Part shown: in pieces, positions 1 to 11,435 of the stretch | How the letters are laid out: each line of letters opens with the position of its first letter | Numbering within the stretch: position 1 is the first letter of the stretch | DNA from: Haplomitrium mnioides | Lineage: Eukaryota; Marchantiophyta; Haplomitriopsida; Calobryales | DNA: 29,532 bases | Reading direction: 5' to 3' | Assembly (NCBI GenBank): GCA_049999725.1 | Contig: JBNGIS010018930.1 | Span: forward strand, 1 to 29,532 | Notes under the pieces: generated by a model | Database searches by the model: none | Seen by the model: the letters and a program-made list of their open reading frames with translations, nothing else | What the model was told of the DNA's origin: nothing | Translations under genes and position numbers: made by a program

Positions 1-144
1 GTTCCTCCTGGTACTGCAGGTGCTTCTGGTGACTCTGTTGTAATATCGAGGACTAGAAAGTCTTGACAGGATTCTCTAGCGACTGCAAATGCTTAGCATG
101 TAGAATTAGATGAGACAGTTCCTCCCGAAGAGGATAGAGTCTGA
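1..144 (+). pseudogene. C-terminal fragment of ParB-like/DNA methyltransferase gene (fourth copy)
   Basis: This is the end of the last exon of a methyltransferase gene whose body lies left of the window. In frame 1 it matches the C-terminus at 21747-21886 and at 25147-25290 (minus). The shared TGA at 142-144, present in all three copies after an E-E-D-R-(A/V) ending, marks the real stop codon of the family. It has two earlier in-frame stops: TGA at 64-66, where the inner copy has an Arg codon, and TAG at 94-96, which the inner copy also has while element 3 has a Gln codon. The homology is clear; function cannot be judged from this tail, which lies downstream of the catalytic motifs. Confidence 0.7.
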
Positions 145-812
145 GGACTTCTTTGAACACTTTGCATCATTAATAAAATTTATTTTTTTCCAAATCTTTG
201 TTTGCCAAAGTTTCATCTTGTTGCTCTTTCAATATATTTCAAGTCTTTTCATCACGATTCAGTTTATTGCCCTTAAGAATAAGTTGACTCAATTGATAGT
301 CTAAGAATGGTTTGAACTCAATTACTAATCTAAGAATTATTTAGAGTCTTTGCACATTGTTTAGTGTCTTTGCACATTAAGGCTTTGTAGTTTTTGTTCG
401 GATTCCCTGCGCGCTTAAGATGTAAGGTTATTGTTCAGAGTCCCTACACCCATTGGTCAAAGGGTTCTTGTTCAATATCTATACGTGCATAGGCTATAGG
501 GTTCTTGTTTAGAATCTTGGCGTGTAATGGCTCTAGGATTCTAGTTCAAAGTTCATGTGTGCATAGCTTCATTGTTCTTGTTCAGAGTCTAAGCACGCAC
601 AAGATTTAGGATTCTTGTTCGGAGTCTATGCATGCAGAGGCTTTACGGTTCTGGTTTGGAGTCTATGCTTACATAGGATTTGTTAGCTACGATGCTCAAA
701 GTCAGGTTCAAAGTCCTTACCTGACTAGACATTTACATTTTCCTGTAGTTTTTTTCCACCAAAAGATATATGTTTTATTTAATTTATGATGAATTTAGTT
801 TATTCACAATAG
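145..812 (+). repeat. 3' flank with degenerate ~40-bp tandem array, then AT-rich DNA
   Basis: Downstream of the methyltransferase stop, about nine degenerate units of roughly 40 bp run from about 336 to 700. Each holds a phrase like 'gttcttgttcagagtct' followed by an imperfect palindrome of the type CTATGCGCGCATAG and 'gcttta'. The same array follows the methyltransferase gene at 22080-22495 and, inverted, at 24540-25010. From 700 the sequence becomes T/A-rich and matches 22500-22620 up to the gap. No gene is seen. Confidence 0.7.
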
Positions 813-912
813 NNNNNNNNNNNNNNNNNNNNNNNNNNNNNNNNNNNNNNNNNNNNNNNNNNNNNNNNNNNNNNNNNNNNNNNNNNNNNNNNNNNNNNNN
901 NNNNNNNNNNNN
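813..912. other. Assembly gap (100 N)
   Basis: A run of exactly 100 N, a common placeholder for a gap of unknown length. The right end of the upstream element copy would be expected in or shortly after it. Confidence 0.99.
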
Positions 913-1769
913 ATATTTTGCACTAAATTTGTTTTTTTTTCAAATTTCTACTTCAAAAATTAAGTTCTTTTATAGTTGTGAAAGTTTTCATAAAAAAAGA
1001 AAATCTTTAACTTGAAATTCGTTTTATTCAAAAACAAATTGTATTTTGGAAAAACCTTTTTGCTCAATATTTGGTAAAAAGATAAAAAATAATTTTTTTT
1101 TATATCAAGATAAGCAAAAAAGAGAGAATTTTAAAACAACAAGGTAAGTTTAAATAGTCATATTTTAATGTTTTCTTATAATTTTCAAAAAACCTTTAAA
1201 ATAAAAAATCCTAAAATATTTACAAGGAAAAATCTTTCAAAAAAGATGAGATTGAATATGCGTTGACATATAAATCTCTAATCTACTAAGTCATGCTTTA
1301 AACTTCTATTTACTATCGTATTAGATAAAAGAAAAAAAAATTATGTTTGCATAGATTTCAAGCTTGCATATCATGAAAAGATGATGCATTTCATCAAAAT
1401 CAATCTGACACTTTATGGCATGCATGCAATCAATCACTAGTTACTCAAACAATTGAATATTCCATATAAAATCACAAAAATGACTCATATATAGAATGAT
1501 ATCCTAGTTTAAAATTGTGGTAAATGCAATATGAAGCTAACAAAAAAAAAAACAAAAAACTCACAATTGAAGAAATTTTGTGCAAAAATTATAAATCAAT
1601 CAAATAAGAAAGTCCATACGAGCATAGACTTCTTTGCTATTTTAAAAAAAGTTTTATTTAAAAATCATTTATTAAACAAAAAGGGCTCGTTAAGAAGGTA
1701 TTTAACAACTTTTATCTTGAATGCTATAAGATTCAAAGATCTATTACAAAAATAAAAAAGATTGTACAC
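913..1769. other. AT-rich DNA without recognisable gene
   Basis: Long A and T runs and no conserved protein-like frame. By comparison with 22620-22874, the right end of the fourth element copy should fall near 1000-1200, but I could not see a clear terminal repeat, so it is lost, degenerate or hidden by the gap. Confidence 0.6.
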
Positions 1770-1789
1770 AATAGTCGCTACTTTGAACC
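1770..1789. repeat. Left terminal inverted repeat of outer element
   Basis: AATAGTCGCTACTTTGAACC differs from the inner element's terminal repeat at two positions over the first 19. The following sequence (GCTACT ... AACATGAAC, then a T-rich stretch and GGAAAAAA) matches the inner left end at 5841-5900, not the right ends, which identifies it as a left-type terminus. Confidence 0.6.
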
Positions 1790-3421
1790 AAGAAGAGGCT
1801 ACTCAAAACATGAACCTTTTCCTTTAGGAAAAAAACATGGTTTTGACATCAAAAAACTAAGAAAACGAGGTTATTTTTGAAAAAACAAAAAATATATGAG
1901 TTTTTGAGCTTTATTTTTGGCCATTTTAACAAGCATGATAGATCAAGAGTCAATTTTCATTATGCAAAATCAAACAATGTTCTTAGTTTTTAAGAAAATA
2001 TTGGAAATCTCGAAATCGATGAAAAGTATTAAAATTGTAGCAAGTTTTTATAAAAAACTTGCATTTATCATTGATTACATTTGAAGCCCAAAAATTGAAT
2101 TATACGTCAGAAGAAACTATTTTGAAATAAGTTTGGTTGGACAAACTCTATGCGTGCATAGACATAGTGCTCTTTCAAACTTATTTTTTGGAAAAAAAAA
2201 TAGAAAGCATGAGAAAATTGCTCAAACGGACTAAAGTGAAGGAATTGAGTTTGGAATTGTAGCCACAAAAACCGACAAAACAAAACATTGGATGGATCTA
2301 GGAGCTCTACTTTCAAGTTCAAACAAGAAAGAAGATTTCTTTTGTAGTTGAAAATCTTGCACGTAAAAATTAAAGTGGGCATAAAAAAGAAGGTTTCAAC
2401 AACTAAAACTAGTTTATAATTTAGAGAAACATATACACAAATGAGTCATAGTTCAGAATCAAAAAGGCAATAGCTAGGGAGATTTAATTAAGAGTGTAAA
2501 AAACGAAACATCTCCAATTTTCTGGCTAGATTCTACCAAACAAAGTCTTAGAGTTCTACAAGAGAGTCTTTGAGCAATGTAGAATCTAAGCTCTAATCGA
2601 TAGTCTTTGTATGTAGAAGCTTGAGGGTTGTATATCAGAAGTAGAATGTGTGGAAGGCTTGGACTTCCACTCCAAAGTTTGTGCGCATATAGGAATCCAA
2701 GCTCAACATCTGAACACTCCACCCAAAGTCTAGCGCATATAGGAATTCAAGCTCATCATTTGAGCACTCCACCCCAAGGTCTATATGCGCATAAGAATAT
2801 GAGTTCATTATCTGAGCACTCTACAACAAAGACTGTCAAGAACCTAGGTTTTATGTTCCACAACAGAGTTTTTGCACACACAAGGTTTCAACTTGTGAAT
2901 CAAAGTCTATGTGAGCATAGGGTTCAGACTTCTACAACCAAGGATACATGTGCTAAAGGTTCTTTTTTTTGAAACAAATTCTAAGTATGCTAAATATTAT
3001 GTTTTCTGATTCGGAATCTAAAAGTAAAACGGGTACAAAGCTCTATATTTGAGTCAAAGTGTGCCAAAGGTTTCCAGTTTTACATCAAAGTCCTTACAAG
3101 CAAAAGATAAGTAGTCAATTTGGGCAAATTCTTTAGCAATACAAATACATTAAACTCTTCTAGGAAGCAGTAAAGAAGGAAATAACATACTTACATTTTG
3201 GATAAGAAAATGTTTTACAAACCAAATGAAAATATTAACTAAAGATTCAAGTTTTAGTTATAGAAAATAACGTTCAATTTGGAATGATTTACAGTAAAAA
3301 GTTCAAGGTGGCACATAAATTCCAAATTCCTTCATAACATTATAAGGTACTTTATAAAATAATAATCTTAAATTACAATATAATTAAAAAACACAATATA
3401 CAATAAGACTCTTAAATTACT
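1790..3421. other. 3' flank of outer DUF7869 gene
   Basis: Non-coding sequence between the left terminus and the end of the minus-strand transposase-like gene. It is duplicated at 5860-7364 in the inner element. It holds a short tandem repeat (2670-2835) and scattered imperfect palindromes such as the one around 2150-2165. No frame here shows protein-level conservation with its duplicate. Confidence 0.6.
2670..2835. repeat. Three copies of a ~52-56-bp tandem repeat
   Basis: Units run 'gcgcatataggaatccaag' ... 'ctcaacatctgaacactcc' ... 'acccaaagtcta', three times with mismatches. The homologous region of the inner element has the same three units at 6735-6898. Confidence 0.65.
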
Positions 3422-5161
3422 TTAGTTATTTGTCTCGACTTCTTCGGATTCAGCTTTAGAAGATTCATCAAGATTTACTTGATATGTCTCAGTGTTAATA
3501 ACAGTGATTGAATCTCTTTCAAACATATCAAGATTGATTTCTTTTTGTCTTTTGTACTGAAATAGATTTGATTTAATGATAGCTAGAGTGGTTTTTCTCA
3601 ATTGGTTTTTTTGTGTGAGAAGAAAACCAAAAGATAGAATCGTGACTTGTGTCACGTCAAGTACATTAATATGTAACTTGGATTTCCTTTTCCCTTTTGT
3701 TGTTGCTATTTTTTCCTATATTGTTCAAAAAATGCATTATAAGACTCACAAGCAAACCATTGAGCACCTACTTGTTTTGGGTTTCGAGGTTCTTCCTTAT
3801 CAAATGACAGAACTTTGAGAACTATGGCAACCCAAAATAGTGTGCCTTTTGGATCCAGAGATGCAACAACACAAATAAACATTCTAGCTTTCATCTAATG
3901 TAGATTGCCAAATTTGTGCCCGTATCTGGTGTTGTGCAAAACAATCCCTTCTCGTGGCCTAGGTGCTCTATCATAGATTGCTTAACATGTAGAAAGTATT
4001 TGTTGTATTGGAGTATCTTCTTTTTTCTATTGAGCATCAAGTTGAGAACCTAGACAGATATATTGAGATTCATTACAAGTACTTGTCTGTCGATAGTAAA
4101 GGTAGAAAGGTGAATTCTACTTCGGGTCCTCATCTTTTTCTTTCAAGAATGTAAGTTGCAATCTCTTGTTGAGAAAGAAAAAAATCATTCTACCATTGAA
4201 TATCAGAATCTGTAAAGAACTTGTAGCAGTTCTCACTTAGGTTGTCCCTTATTGCAAATAGAACTTTCTCAACATCAACTTCTCTTTCTTCCTTTTGAGA
4301 TCGTTTGATTTTAGAATATGCCTTGAGAGGAATCGACATTGAACTTAATTTCTCTGTCCACTTCACGTAGGCACTTGAGTTGACAAATATCATCCAAAGA
4401 TAACCAAAATTCATCTCTTGAAAACTGTTTGCTCCAAATATTTGCCTTGGAATCATTTAACTGGAACTTGAATTGTTGATTAAAGGTAATATTATGCATC
4501 CTTTGAACTAGAGAGGGACATTGTTGCAAAAACATTTTAAAATCCCAAATTTCCATCAAAAGAGTTACCTTAGATTTAGGATTATACAATAATTTTAACG
4601 CCTTGCTAAGACTCATAATCGTGAAAGATTTGACGCGTTTCAAGCGTTTCAAGAATCTGTTTAATATTTGATTGATTTGATCATGAATATGGCCAACCAT
4701 GAGAAATCCCACCTTGATTTTTTGGAAAATATTCGTGGCAATAAAGAGACTAGGATATCTAAATAAGATGGAATTCTTATTCTCTCGTGTTGTGTTGTCC
4801 AACTGAAGATACAAAGTTGGAGGCAGCGGCCTTTCTAAGTCACATAATATTTTATTGAACACATCAATTGCCAAATTAGAATCGCTTCTCAAGTTTCTAA
4901 AGGTTAAGAAGACCCTTGAAGAAAGAGCATGATTGAATATTAAAGCACCAACAATATGCACATCCACCAAACAATCTTTATCAATGCTTTTTAGTGGTGA
5001 AGGCCAATGTGGAATAGCAGTTTTCTTCTTATCCATTCTATCAATAACAATTCTTAAGTACATTTGACCATTGGCATAACATTTTCTTTGATGGTTTGCA
5101 AGTTTTGTTCTTTCTTTCATTTTTTGATCACGATGAAGAAACAATTGGCAATTATATTTGA
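3422..5161 (-). pseudogene. DUF7869-type transposase-like gene, 3' exon (outer element)
   Basis: Read on the minus strand, this exon encodes the C-terminal half of a protein I match from memory to the DUF7869 family, which looks like a transposase with an RNase-H-like core. Visible landmarks in order are L-H-R-D-Q...M-K-E-R, I-V-I-D-R-M-D...I-P-H-W, H-I-V-G-A-L-I-F-N-H, Y-L-Q-L-D-N-T-T-R-E-N-K-N and F-L-M-V-G-H-I-H-D-Q-I-N. The last is usually G-H-T-H-E-D-I-D-Q in relatives I recall. A C-terminal segment with V-A-S-L-D-P-K-G...F-W-(I/V)-A looks like the F-W-I-A-K-V segment of the same proteins. The frame is open for 292 codons (5189-4311); then a 2-bp deletion near 4348 relative to the inner copy shifts it. 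It ends at TAA 3422-3424. The exon start is set by an AG (tgatgtag) just upstream of 5161; phase agrees with the donor of the 5' exon. The matching 5' exon is at 23071-24192, beyond the inner element. Confidence 0.65.
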
Positions 5162-5836
5162 CTACATCATCATAAAACACGCAAGACATAAAAGTAGTTC
5201 AGTAAAACATGTGTTGATGTTTCAAACTTCAAAGGACAACCTCAAATGTTAAAATACTCAAGTCATCTTAAACAAATGTTTGGATTGGTAGAAGTGAAAG
5301 TTTATAGAAAGATTAAAAATAAACTTTAGCTAGTTTAAATAAACGAAAATCTAAATAACATTCACAATAAGTACTTGTATTTGACTTGAAATAAACAGAA
5401 GTTTTGATTAAAGAAAAACAAGATTTGTGTACGAAGGGTCACAAACTGAAACTATAATTTTAAAGTAGCTTGAACTCTTTGTTTACAAAAGATTAAAATA
5501 CCAAAATAGATTCTATACGCGCATAGGATCAGAGGAGACAACAACTAATCGTATGCGCGTATAGGACCAAAAGCAACAACACCAATATCATGGCTTTCTT
5601 TGACTGTTGTCACGACTAGTTTTGAAAGAAACAAGAACAAAACGTATACGCGCATAGGATTTGCATACAACAAAAACAATTCTTGCTATTGTTTATCTAG
5701 CAAACAGCTCTTGATTCAAAGCAACAAAAGCAAAACTTGTGCAAGGCTAAGGTCACCACCAACAATTAGATCCATTTCCTTGCTTTGTTCGACTATAGAC
5801 AAGGTTTGGATTCAAACTAAAAACAATAAACTCTAT
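5162..5836 (-). other. 3' part of the outer DUF7869 intron
   Basis: Homologous to 9097-9661 inside the inner element. It contains three palindrome units, 5513-5527, 5550-5565 and 5643-5658 (all variants of CTATACGCGCATAGG). The intron is interrupted at 5840 by the inner element and resumes at 22879. Confidence 0.6.
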
Positions 5837-5840
5837 GCAA
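5837..5840. repeat. Target-site duplication GCAA (left)
   Basis: GCAA directly precedes the left terminal repeat at 5841; the same four bases directly follow the right terminal repeat at 22875-22878. The unoccupied homologous site at 9662-9665 has one copy (GCGA) in the same context, TCTATGC-GAGCATAG. Confidence 0.7.
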
Positions 5841-5859
5841 AACAGCCGCTACTTTGAAC
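5841..5859. repeat. Left terminal inverted repeat of inner element
   Basis: AACAGCCGCTACTTTGAAC, a perfect inverted match to 22856-22874. Similarity continues imperfectly for roughly 15 more bases. A second GCTACT...GAAC phrase follows about 15 bp inward, so the end has a subterminal direct repeat that could be a protein-binding site. Confidence 0.75.
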
Positions 5860-7116
5860 AAAAAACAAGCTACTCGGAACATGAACTTTTTTTTTTGGAA
5901 AAAATTGTGATTTTTGAACTCAAAAAACATTAAAAAAATGAGGTTACTTTCTAAAAACATAAAGTACATGAGTTTTTTGGATTTTTTTTTTGCCGTTTCA
6001 ACAAGCCTGTTAGAGCGAAAGTCAATTTCGCTATGCAAAATCAATCAATATTATTAGTTTTTATGAAAATATTGGAAAACTTGAATTTGATGAAAAGCAT
6101 AAAAATTATAGTAAGTTTTTATCGAAAATTGCATTTATTATTGATTACAATTCTAAGCCCAAAAGTTAAAATACACGTCACAAGAAACTATTTTGAAATA
6201 TGTTTGATTGCGCAAACTCTAGGCGTGTGTAGACATGGTGCTCTTTCAAACTTTTTTGTTGGAAAAAAACTATAAAACATAAAGAAAAAGCCTAAGAGGA
6301 CTAGAAGTCAAGGGAATGAGTTTGCAATAGTAAATACAAAAACAAAGAAAACAAAACATTGCATGGATTTAAGAGCTTTATTTTAAATGTCAAGAAAGAA
6401 GGAATCTTTCACTTGTAGTTGAAAATCCATGCAATTAAAAGTGAATGTGGGCTTTCAAAAAGGTTCCAGCATTTAAAAATATTTCATAGTTCAACAAAGC
6501 ATATACAAAAACGCATCATAGTTCATAATCAAAAAGGAAGTAGCTAAGGAGATTGAATTAAGACTGTAAACAAGAAACATCTCCAAGTTTTAGACTTGAT
6601 TCAACCAAAAAAAGATCTCAAGATCTACAAAAGAGTCTAAGACTTGTATACAAACAAAGTTGTAGTCAGTACTTTTTGTATGAAGAAGCTTAAGAGTTGT
6701 ACATGAGAAGTAGAACTTGTGGAAGGCGTGGACTTCCACCTCAAAGTCTATGCACATCCAAGCTCAACATGTGAACACTCCACCCCAAAGTCTATGTGCG
6801 TATAAGAATCTGAACTCACCATCTGAACACTCCACCCCAAAGTCTATGCGTGCATAGGAATCCGAACTCACCATATGAACATTCACAACAAAGACTCACA
6901 AGAACCTAGGTTTTAGGTTCAGTAGAAGAGTTTTTGTACACTGTATGTTTTGCTTGCAAATCAAAGTCTATGGGCATATAGGGTTCACACTTCTACAACC
7001 AAGGATATAGACTGTAAACATTCTATTTTTCGCAACAAACTCTGCGCACGCAAAAGATTTTGATTTCTAATTCGAAATCTAAAAGTAAAAACGGGTACAA
7101 AGCTCTTTATCTAAGT
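5860..7116. other. 3' flank of inner DUF7869 gene, left of the gap
   Basis: Non-coding copy of 1790-3100 with the same order of landmarks: the T-rich subterminal stretch, the 'tatgcaaaatcaa' region at about 6032, and the short tandem repeat at 6735-6898. Open frames here are short and not conserved between the two copies. Confidence 0.6.
6735..6898. repeat. Three copies of a ~55-bp tandem repeat (inner element)
   Basis: Units contain 'ctcaccatctgaacactcc' followed by 'accccaaagtctatgcg', repeated three times and ending at 'caacaaagactc'. They are the counterpart of 2670-2835 and sit at the same distance from the gene end. Confidence 0.65.
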
Positions 7117-7216
7117 NNNNNNNNNNNNNNNNNNNNNNNNNNNNNNNNNNNNNNNNNNNNNNNNNNNNNNNNNNNNNNNNNNNNNNNNNNNNNNNNNNNN
7201 NNNNNNNNNNNNNNNN
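7117..7216. other. Assembly gap (100 N)
   Basis: Exactly 100 N. By comparison with the outer copy (3060-3270) it should hide a couple of hundred bases of non-coding 3' flank. Confidence 0.99.
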
Positions 7217-7364
7217 TTGGAATGATTTACAGTCAAAATTTTAAGTTGGCAGAAAAATTCAACAAGTTGTTTAAAAAGATTTTCAAGTACATTTTAAAAT
7301 AATAAATCTTAAATTATAATATACTTGAAAATAAAAAATATATAATAAAGTTCTTGAATGACTT

Positions 7365-9096
7365 TGGTCACTCATCTCAACTTCTTTAGATTCAGCTTCA
7401 GAAGATTCATCAAGGTTTGCTTGATCTGTCTCAATGTTAATGATAGTGATTGAATCTCTTTAAAACATTTCAAGATTGAGGGCTTTTTGTCTTTCATACT
7501 CAAATAGATTCGCTTTAATGGTAGCTAGGGTGGTTTTCCTCAATTGGTTTTCTTTTGGTAAGAAGAAAAATCAAAAAACAGAATCGTGATTTGTCACATC
7601 AAGTACATCAATATGTAACTTGGATTTGTATTTCCCTTTTGTGGCTGCTATTTTTTGTAGGAAGTATTGTCCAGAAAATGCATCTTTAGCCAAACAAACC
7701 ATTGAACTCGTACTTGTTTCAGGTTTCGAGGCTCTTCCTCATCAAATGACAAAACTTTGAGATTTTTGGCAATCCAAAACGGTCTACCCTTTGGATCCAG
7801 AGATGCAACAACACAAATAAACATTCTAGCTTTCATTTCATATAGATTGCCAAATTTATGCTCGTATCGAGTATTGTGCGAAAGAGTCCCTTCTCGCGGT
7901 CTAGGTGCTCTATCATAGATTGCTCGACGTGTAGAAAGTATTTGCTATACTGGAGTATCTTCTTCTATCTGTTGAGCATCAAGTTGAGAATCTAGACAAA
8001 CATTTTAAAAATCATTACATAAGTTTGACGCTTGTGAAGGTGGAAAGGTAAATTCTGCTTCGAGTCGTCATTTTTTTTTTCAAGAATGTAAGATGCAATC
8101 TCTTGTTGGCCAAGAAAAAAGTCATTCCACCATTGAATATCAAAATCTGTAAAGAACTTGTAGCACTTCTCACTTATGTTGTCCATTATTGAAAATACCA
8201 CTTTCTCGACACCCATATCTCTTTCTTCCTTTTGAGATCATTTGATTTAGAATATGCCTTGAGAGGAATCAACATTGAACTCAAAATTTCTCTTTCCATT
8301 TCAGGTAGGCATTTGAGTTGAGAAATACCATCCGCAGATAGCCAAAATTCATCTGTTGAAAATTGTTTGCTCCAAATCTTTGCATTGGAATCATTTAACT
8401 CGAACTTGAATTGTTGATTGAAAGTAATATCATGTATCTCTTGAACCAAAGAGGGATGTTCTTGCAGAAACATTTTGAAATCCCAAGTTTCCAACAAAAG
8501 AGTCACTTGAGGTTTAAGATTATAAGATAATTGAAGCGCCTCGCTAAGACTTGTAATCGTGAAAGCTTTGATATGTTTTAAACATTTTGAGAATCCATTG
8601 AATATTTGATTGATTTGATCATGAGTGTGGCCAACCATGAGAAATCTCACCTTGATTTTTCAAAAAAAATTCTTGGCAATAAGTAGACTAAGATATCCAA
8701 ACATGATAGAATTCTTATTCTCTCGTGTCGTGTTGTTCAACTGAAGATACAAAGTTGGAGGCAACAGGCCCTCAAAGTTACATATTTTTTTGAGCACAGT
8801 AACTGTCAAATTAGAATCACTTCTCAAGTTTCCGTATGTTAAGAAGACCCTCGAAGAAAGAGCATGATTGAATATTAAGGCACCAACAACATGCACACCC
8901 ACCAAACAATCTTTATCAATGTTTTTTGGTGGCAAAGGCCAATGTGGAATAGCAATTTTCTTCTAATCCATTCCATCAATGACAATTCCCAAGTACTTTT
9001 AACCATCGACATAACATTTTCTTTGATGGTTCGCAAGTTTTGATCTTTCTTTCATTTGTTGGTCACGATGAAGAAACAATTGACGATTATATTTGA
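7365..9096 (-). pseudogene. DUF7869-type transposase-like gene, 3' exon (inner element)
   Basis: This is the counterpart of the outer exon at 3422-5161. On minus it keeps V-G-A-L-I-F-N-H, Y-L-Q-L-N-N-T-T-R-E-N-K-N (Asp changed to Asn in L-D-N), M-V-G-H-T-H-D-Q-I-N and the F-W-I-A-K segment. The frame is broken by a TAG just before 8935 (in the I-D-G-M-D stretch), by a frameshift between 8650 and 8690, and by a 1-bp loss near 8238. The family stop (TAA in the outer copy) is a CAA here, so the frame would run slightly further. The acceptor AG at the exon start is retained as gaag rather than gtag. The loss of the Asp in L-D-N would by itself be expected to inactivate an RNase-H-like transposase, if that residue is catalytic. 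Confidence 0.6.
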
Positions 9097-9852
9097 CTTC
9101 ATCATCACAAAGCATGAAGGACATAAAAGTAGTTCAGTAAAACATATGTCAATATTTGTAACTTCAAAACACAACCTGAGGTTCAACAAACATTCAAGTC
9201 ATCTTAAACAAATGTCTGAATTTGTAGAAAAAAAGCACTTTGTAAAAGATTAAAAAAAACTTTAGGCAATTTGAAAAAAGGAAAATCTGTTTCAAAAAGA
9301 AAAAAACAAGATTTGCAAACAAAGGTTACCAGAACACATCCTTTGACCATTTAGGATGAGTAGAGACAACAACTGCTCGTATGTGCGCATAGGACCAATA
9401 CAGCAACACCAATATCATGGCTTGTTGTGAATAATGTTATGACTAGTTTTAAAAGAAACAAGAACAACTCCTATGCGCGTATAGGATTTATGAACAACAA
9501 AAACGATTCTTTCAATTTTTTCTTACAATGGCTCTTCATTTAAAGGAACAAAAACAAAACTTACTGCAAGGCTAAGGTCACCACCTAGAATCAAATTCAT
9601 TTTTTGGCTTTATTCGACTACACACAAGGTTAAATTTGAAATATAAAACAATAGAGTCTATGCGAGCATAGATGCTCTTCTCAACTTGCTAAGAATTATT
9701 TGAGTCAAATCTTCTTTGCTAAATAACTTCAGAAAAAATATATCTTTCAGCTATAAGTTGAGAAAACATAACATCTCTAGAACTAGGCTTTGAGTCTAGA
9801 AAAAAGAGGATGGATTAGCCAAAGGTGTCAAAAGAGAAGAAAATTTGTTACC
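9097..9852 (-). other. Intron of inner DUF7869 gene, containing the unoccupied insertion site
   Basis: On minus the donor is AAAG|GTAACA at 9852 and the acceptor lies at 9097-9098. Phases agree: the upstream exon ends one base into a codon, the downstream exon supplies two, and the outer copy has the same donor at 23071. The intron carries palindrome variants near 9380-9390 and 9470-9485. At 9660-9672 it has CTATGCGAGCATAG, the site at which the inner element itself is inserted in the outer copy. Confidence 0.55.
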
Positions 9853-11435
9853 TTTGTCGAACTTCTAGACAAATTTTTCTTGCAAAGATTTTATTTCTTT
9901 GCATGTTTCACAAACAACAAATCTATTGCATTTTGGAAATTTTACATTTGGAAAATGAGTAATCCAACATTTTGTAAAACCCAAGAAACTAAGAATACAA
10001 TGGGGATTTTTCTCTTTCAAATAAGTTGTGTAGTAGTCATAAACTTCCTATTTTGTAAAATTATTGGGCAAGTTGTACACTTTATGAGTAGGCATTCTCT
10101 CGCAATGTCCTTGGAAAAAATTGTCCATCCACTCACGCACAAAAACTCCTTTAGCAAACAATTCTCTTTTTCCAAAAATGTCTTTAGAATCTATGTTGTT
10201 GAGATTTTGAATCCTTTGGATTCTATCATTCTCTACTGCTGATATTAATTTAAAGGCTCTTCTACAGACAAAGACACCACTAGACAGTGTAAACCGATTT
10301 TCAACATTGGAGTCTTTTCTTGGTATTCTCCACTGTAGTGTGATATCTTGATTCTTCATGCTTTGTCAAAAGTACTTTTCTCTCACAGTTTTCAAAAAAT
10401 CTGTCTTACACAGCGACAAGCAATTATTTCGACAACAAGAAATTCTCTTCAATTTAGAAATGGACATTGGATTGAGTTTTTTCTTCACAAATCTCTCGTC
10501 ATGATGGACTTTCCACAAAGAATTTTTGTGTAAGGTGTCTACTCATTTGGCTTTTGGCCCAGACAAAGAATTCTTATGTTGTGCTAGACGATTTAGTCCG
10601 TTAGCAAATCCAAAAATAGGAGATAATTCATTCTGAAGATCTTGGTCGTCATCGTAAACATTGTTTGCTCCGTTGCAGAATATTTTGAGAGATGAGTTTC
10701 TTCTTCGGAATTGAGAGAACTTTACCATTTCAAAACCGAATCTTGATCAATATCTCAATTAGAAAGAAATGTTTTTTGTAATAAAATCGATGCCCTTGGC
10801 AATAACTCCAAAGAAATGTTGATTGATTGAGACTGTTTGCTAGAATCGTTTTCCAAACTATCGTCTAAAGACTCCTCCAAAAGAATTCGATTTGTTTCAA
10901 ATGTCCCAATGTCTTTGCGAGGTGTGCAATTTGAAACAAAATCAGTTGTGATTTGAGCAATCCTATCGAGGAGAGTGGCTCATCTCCAAAATTAAAAATG
11001 TCCACAGATTGTATGCTTTTTTGTGCTATTAGCAAACATACTTTAATCATGAATATCAAGGTCTTCCTGAAATGTGAACAAAGAAAGGTCTACAACCGTC
11101 TGGAATCTCTGTGTTGAACCTTTTTTTTCAGATATTTTGGAGTACTTAGAAGAAAGATTCAACTTCGATCGCTTGAAGGGCAACAAAGATCTTGTGTTGG
11201 ATGAAGATTGTTTCTTTAATTCTTTGTGAGCACTGAGTTTCCTCTTTGATACTTTGCATGCAAGTTGTTCCATCGTTAATCCTATGCGTGCATTGGATTC
11301 ACTCCTTGACCCTATGCGCGTATAGGGTTGAGTCTCTGATCCTATGCGCGCATGGAGTTCACCTTCTTGATTTTTTTGGGCAGAGCTATCTAATTCAATA
11401 GAAGTCATCTTTTTCCTCAATATACTCACCATCAC
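9853..11435 (-). pseudogene. DUF7869-type transposase-like gene, 5' part (inner element)
   Basis: The minus-strand N-terminal half. Landmarks match the N-terminal region of DUF7869 proteins as I recall them: V-C-R-R-A-F-K...N-D-R-I-Q-R-I-Q, then V-R-E-W-M-D-N-F...P-T-H-K-V-Y-N-L-P-N-N-F-T-K (10359-10048), and finally C-E-T-C-K-E-I-K-S-L, a C-x-x-C pair near 9900. TAG at 10048-10050 replaces a Trp codon of the outer copy. Further stops and shifts lie between 10543 and 11060. The most upstream open frame (11435-11043) is low-complexity, Ser/Lys-rich and contains three translated palindrome units (A-R-I-G). The true start is uncertain because a GTGAGT near 11430 could be a donor of a further upstream intron. 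Confidence 0.5.

Noticed and set aside
1770-9661. A simple ~4-kb tandem duplication.
   Set aside because: The second unit starts exactly at a terminal repeat with a GCAA duplication, and the first continues after 22879. It is an insertion of a relative, not a tandem copy.
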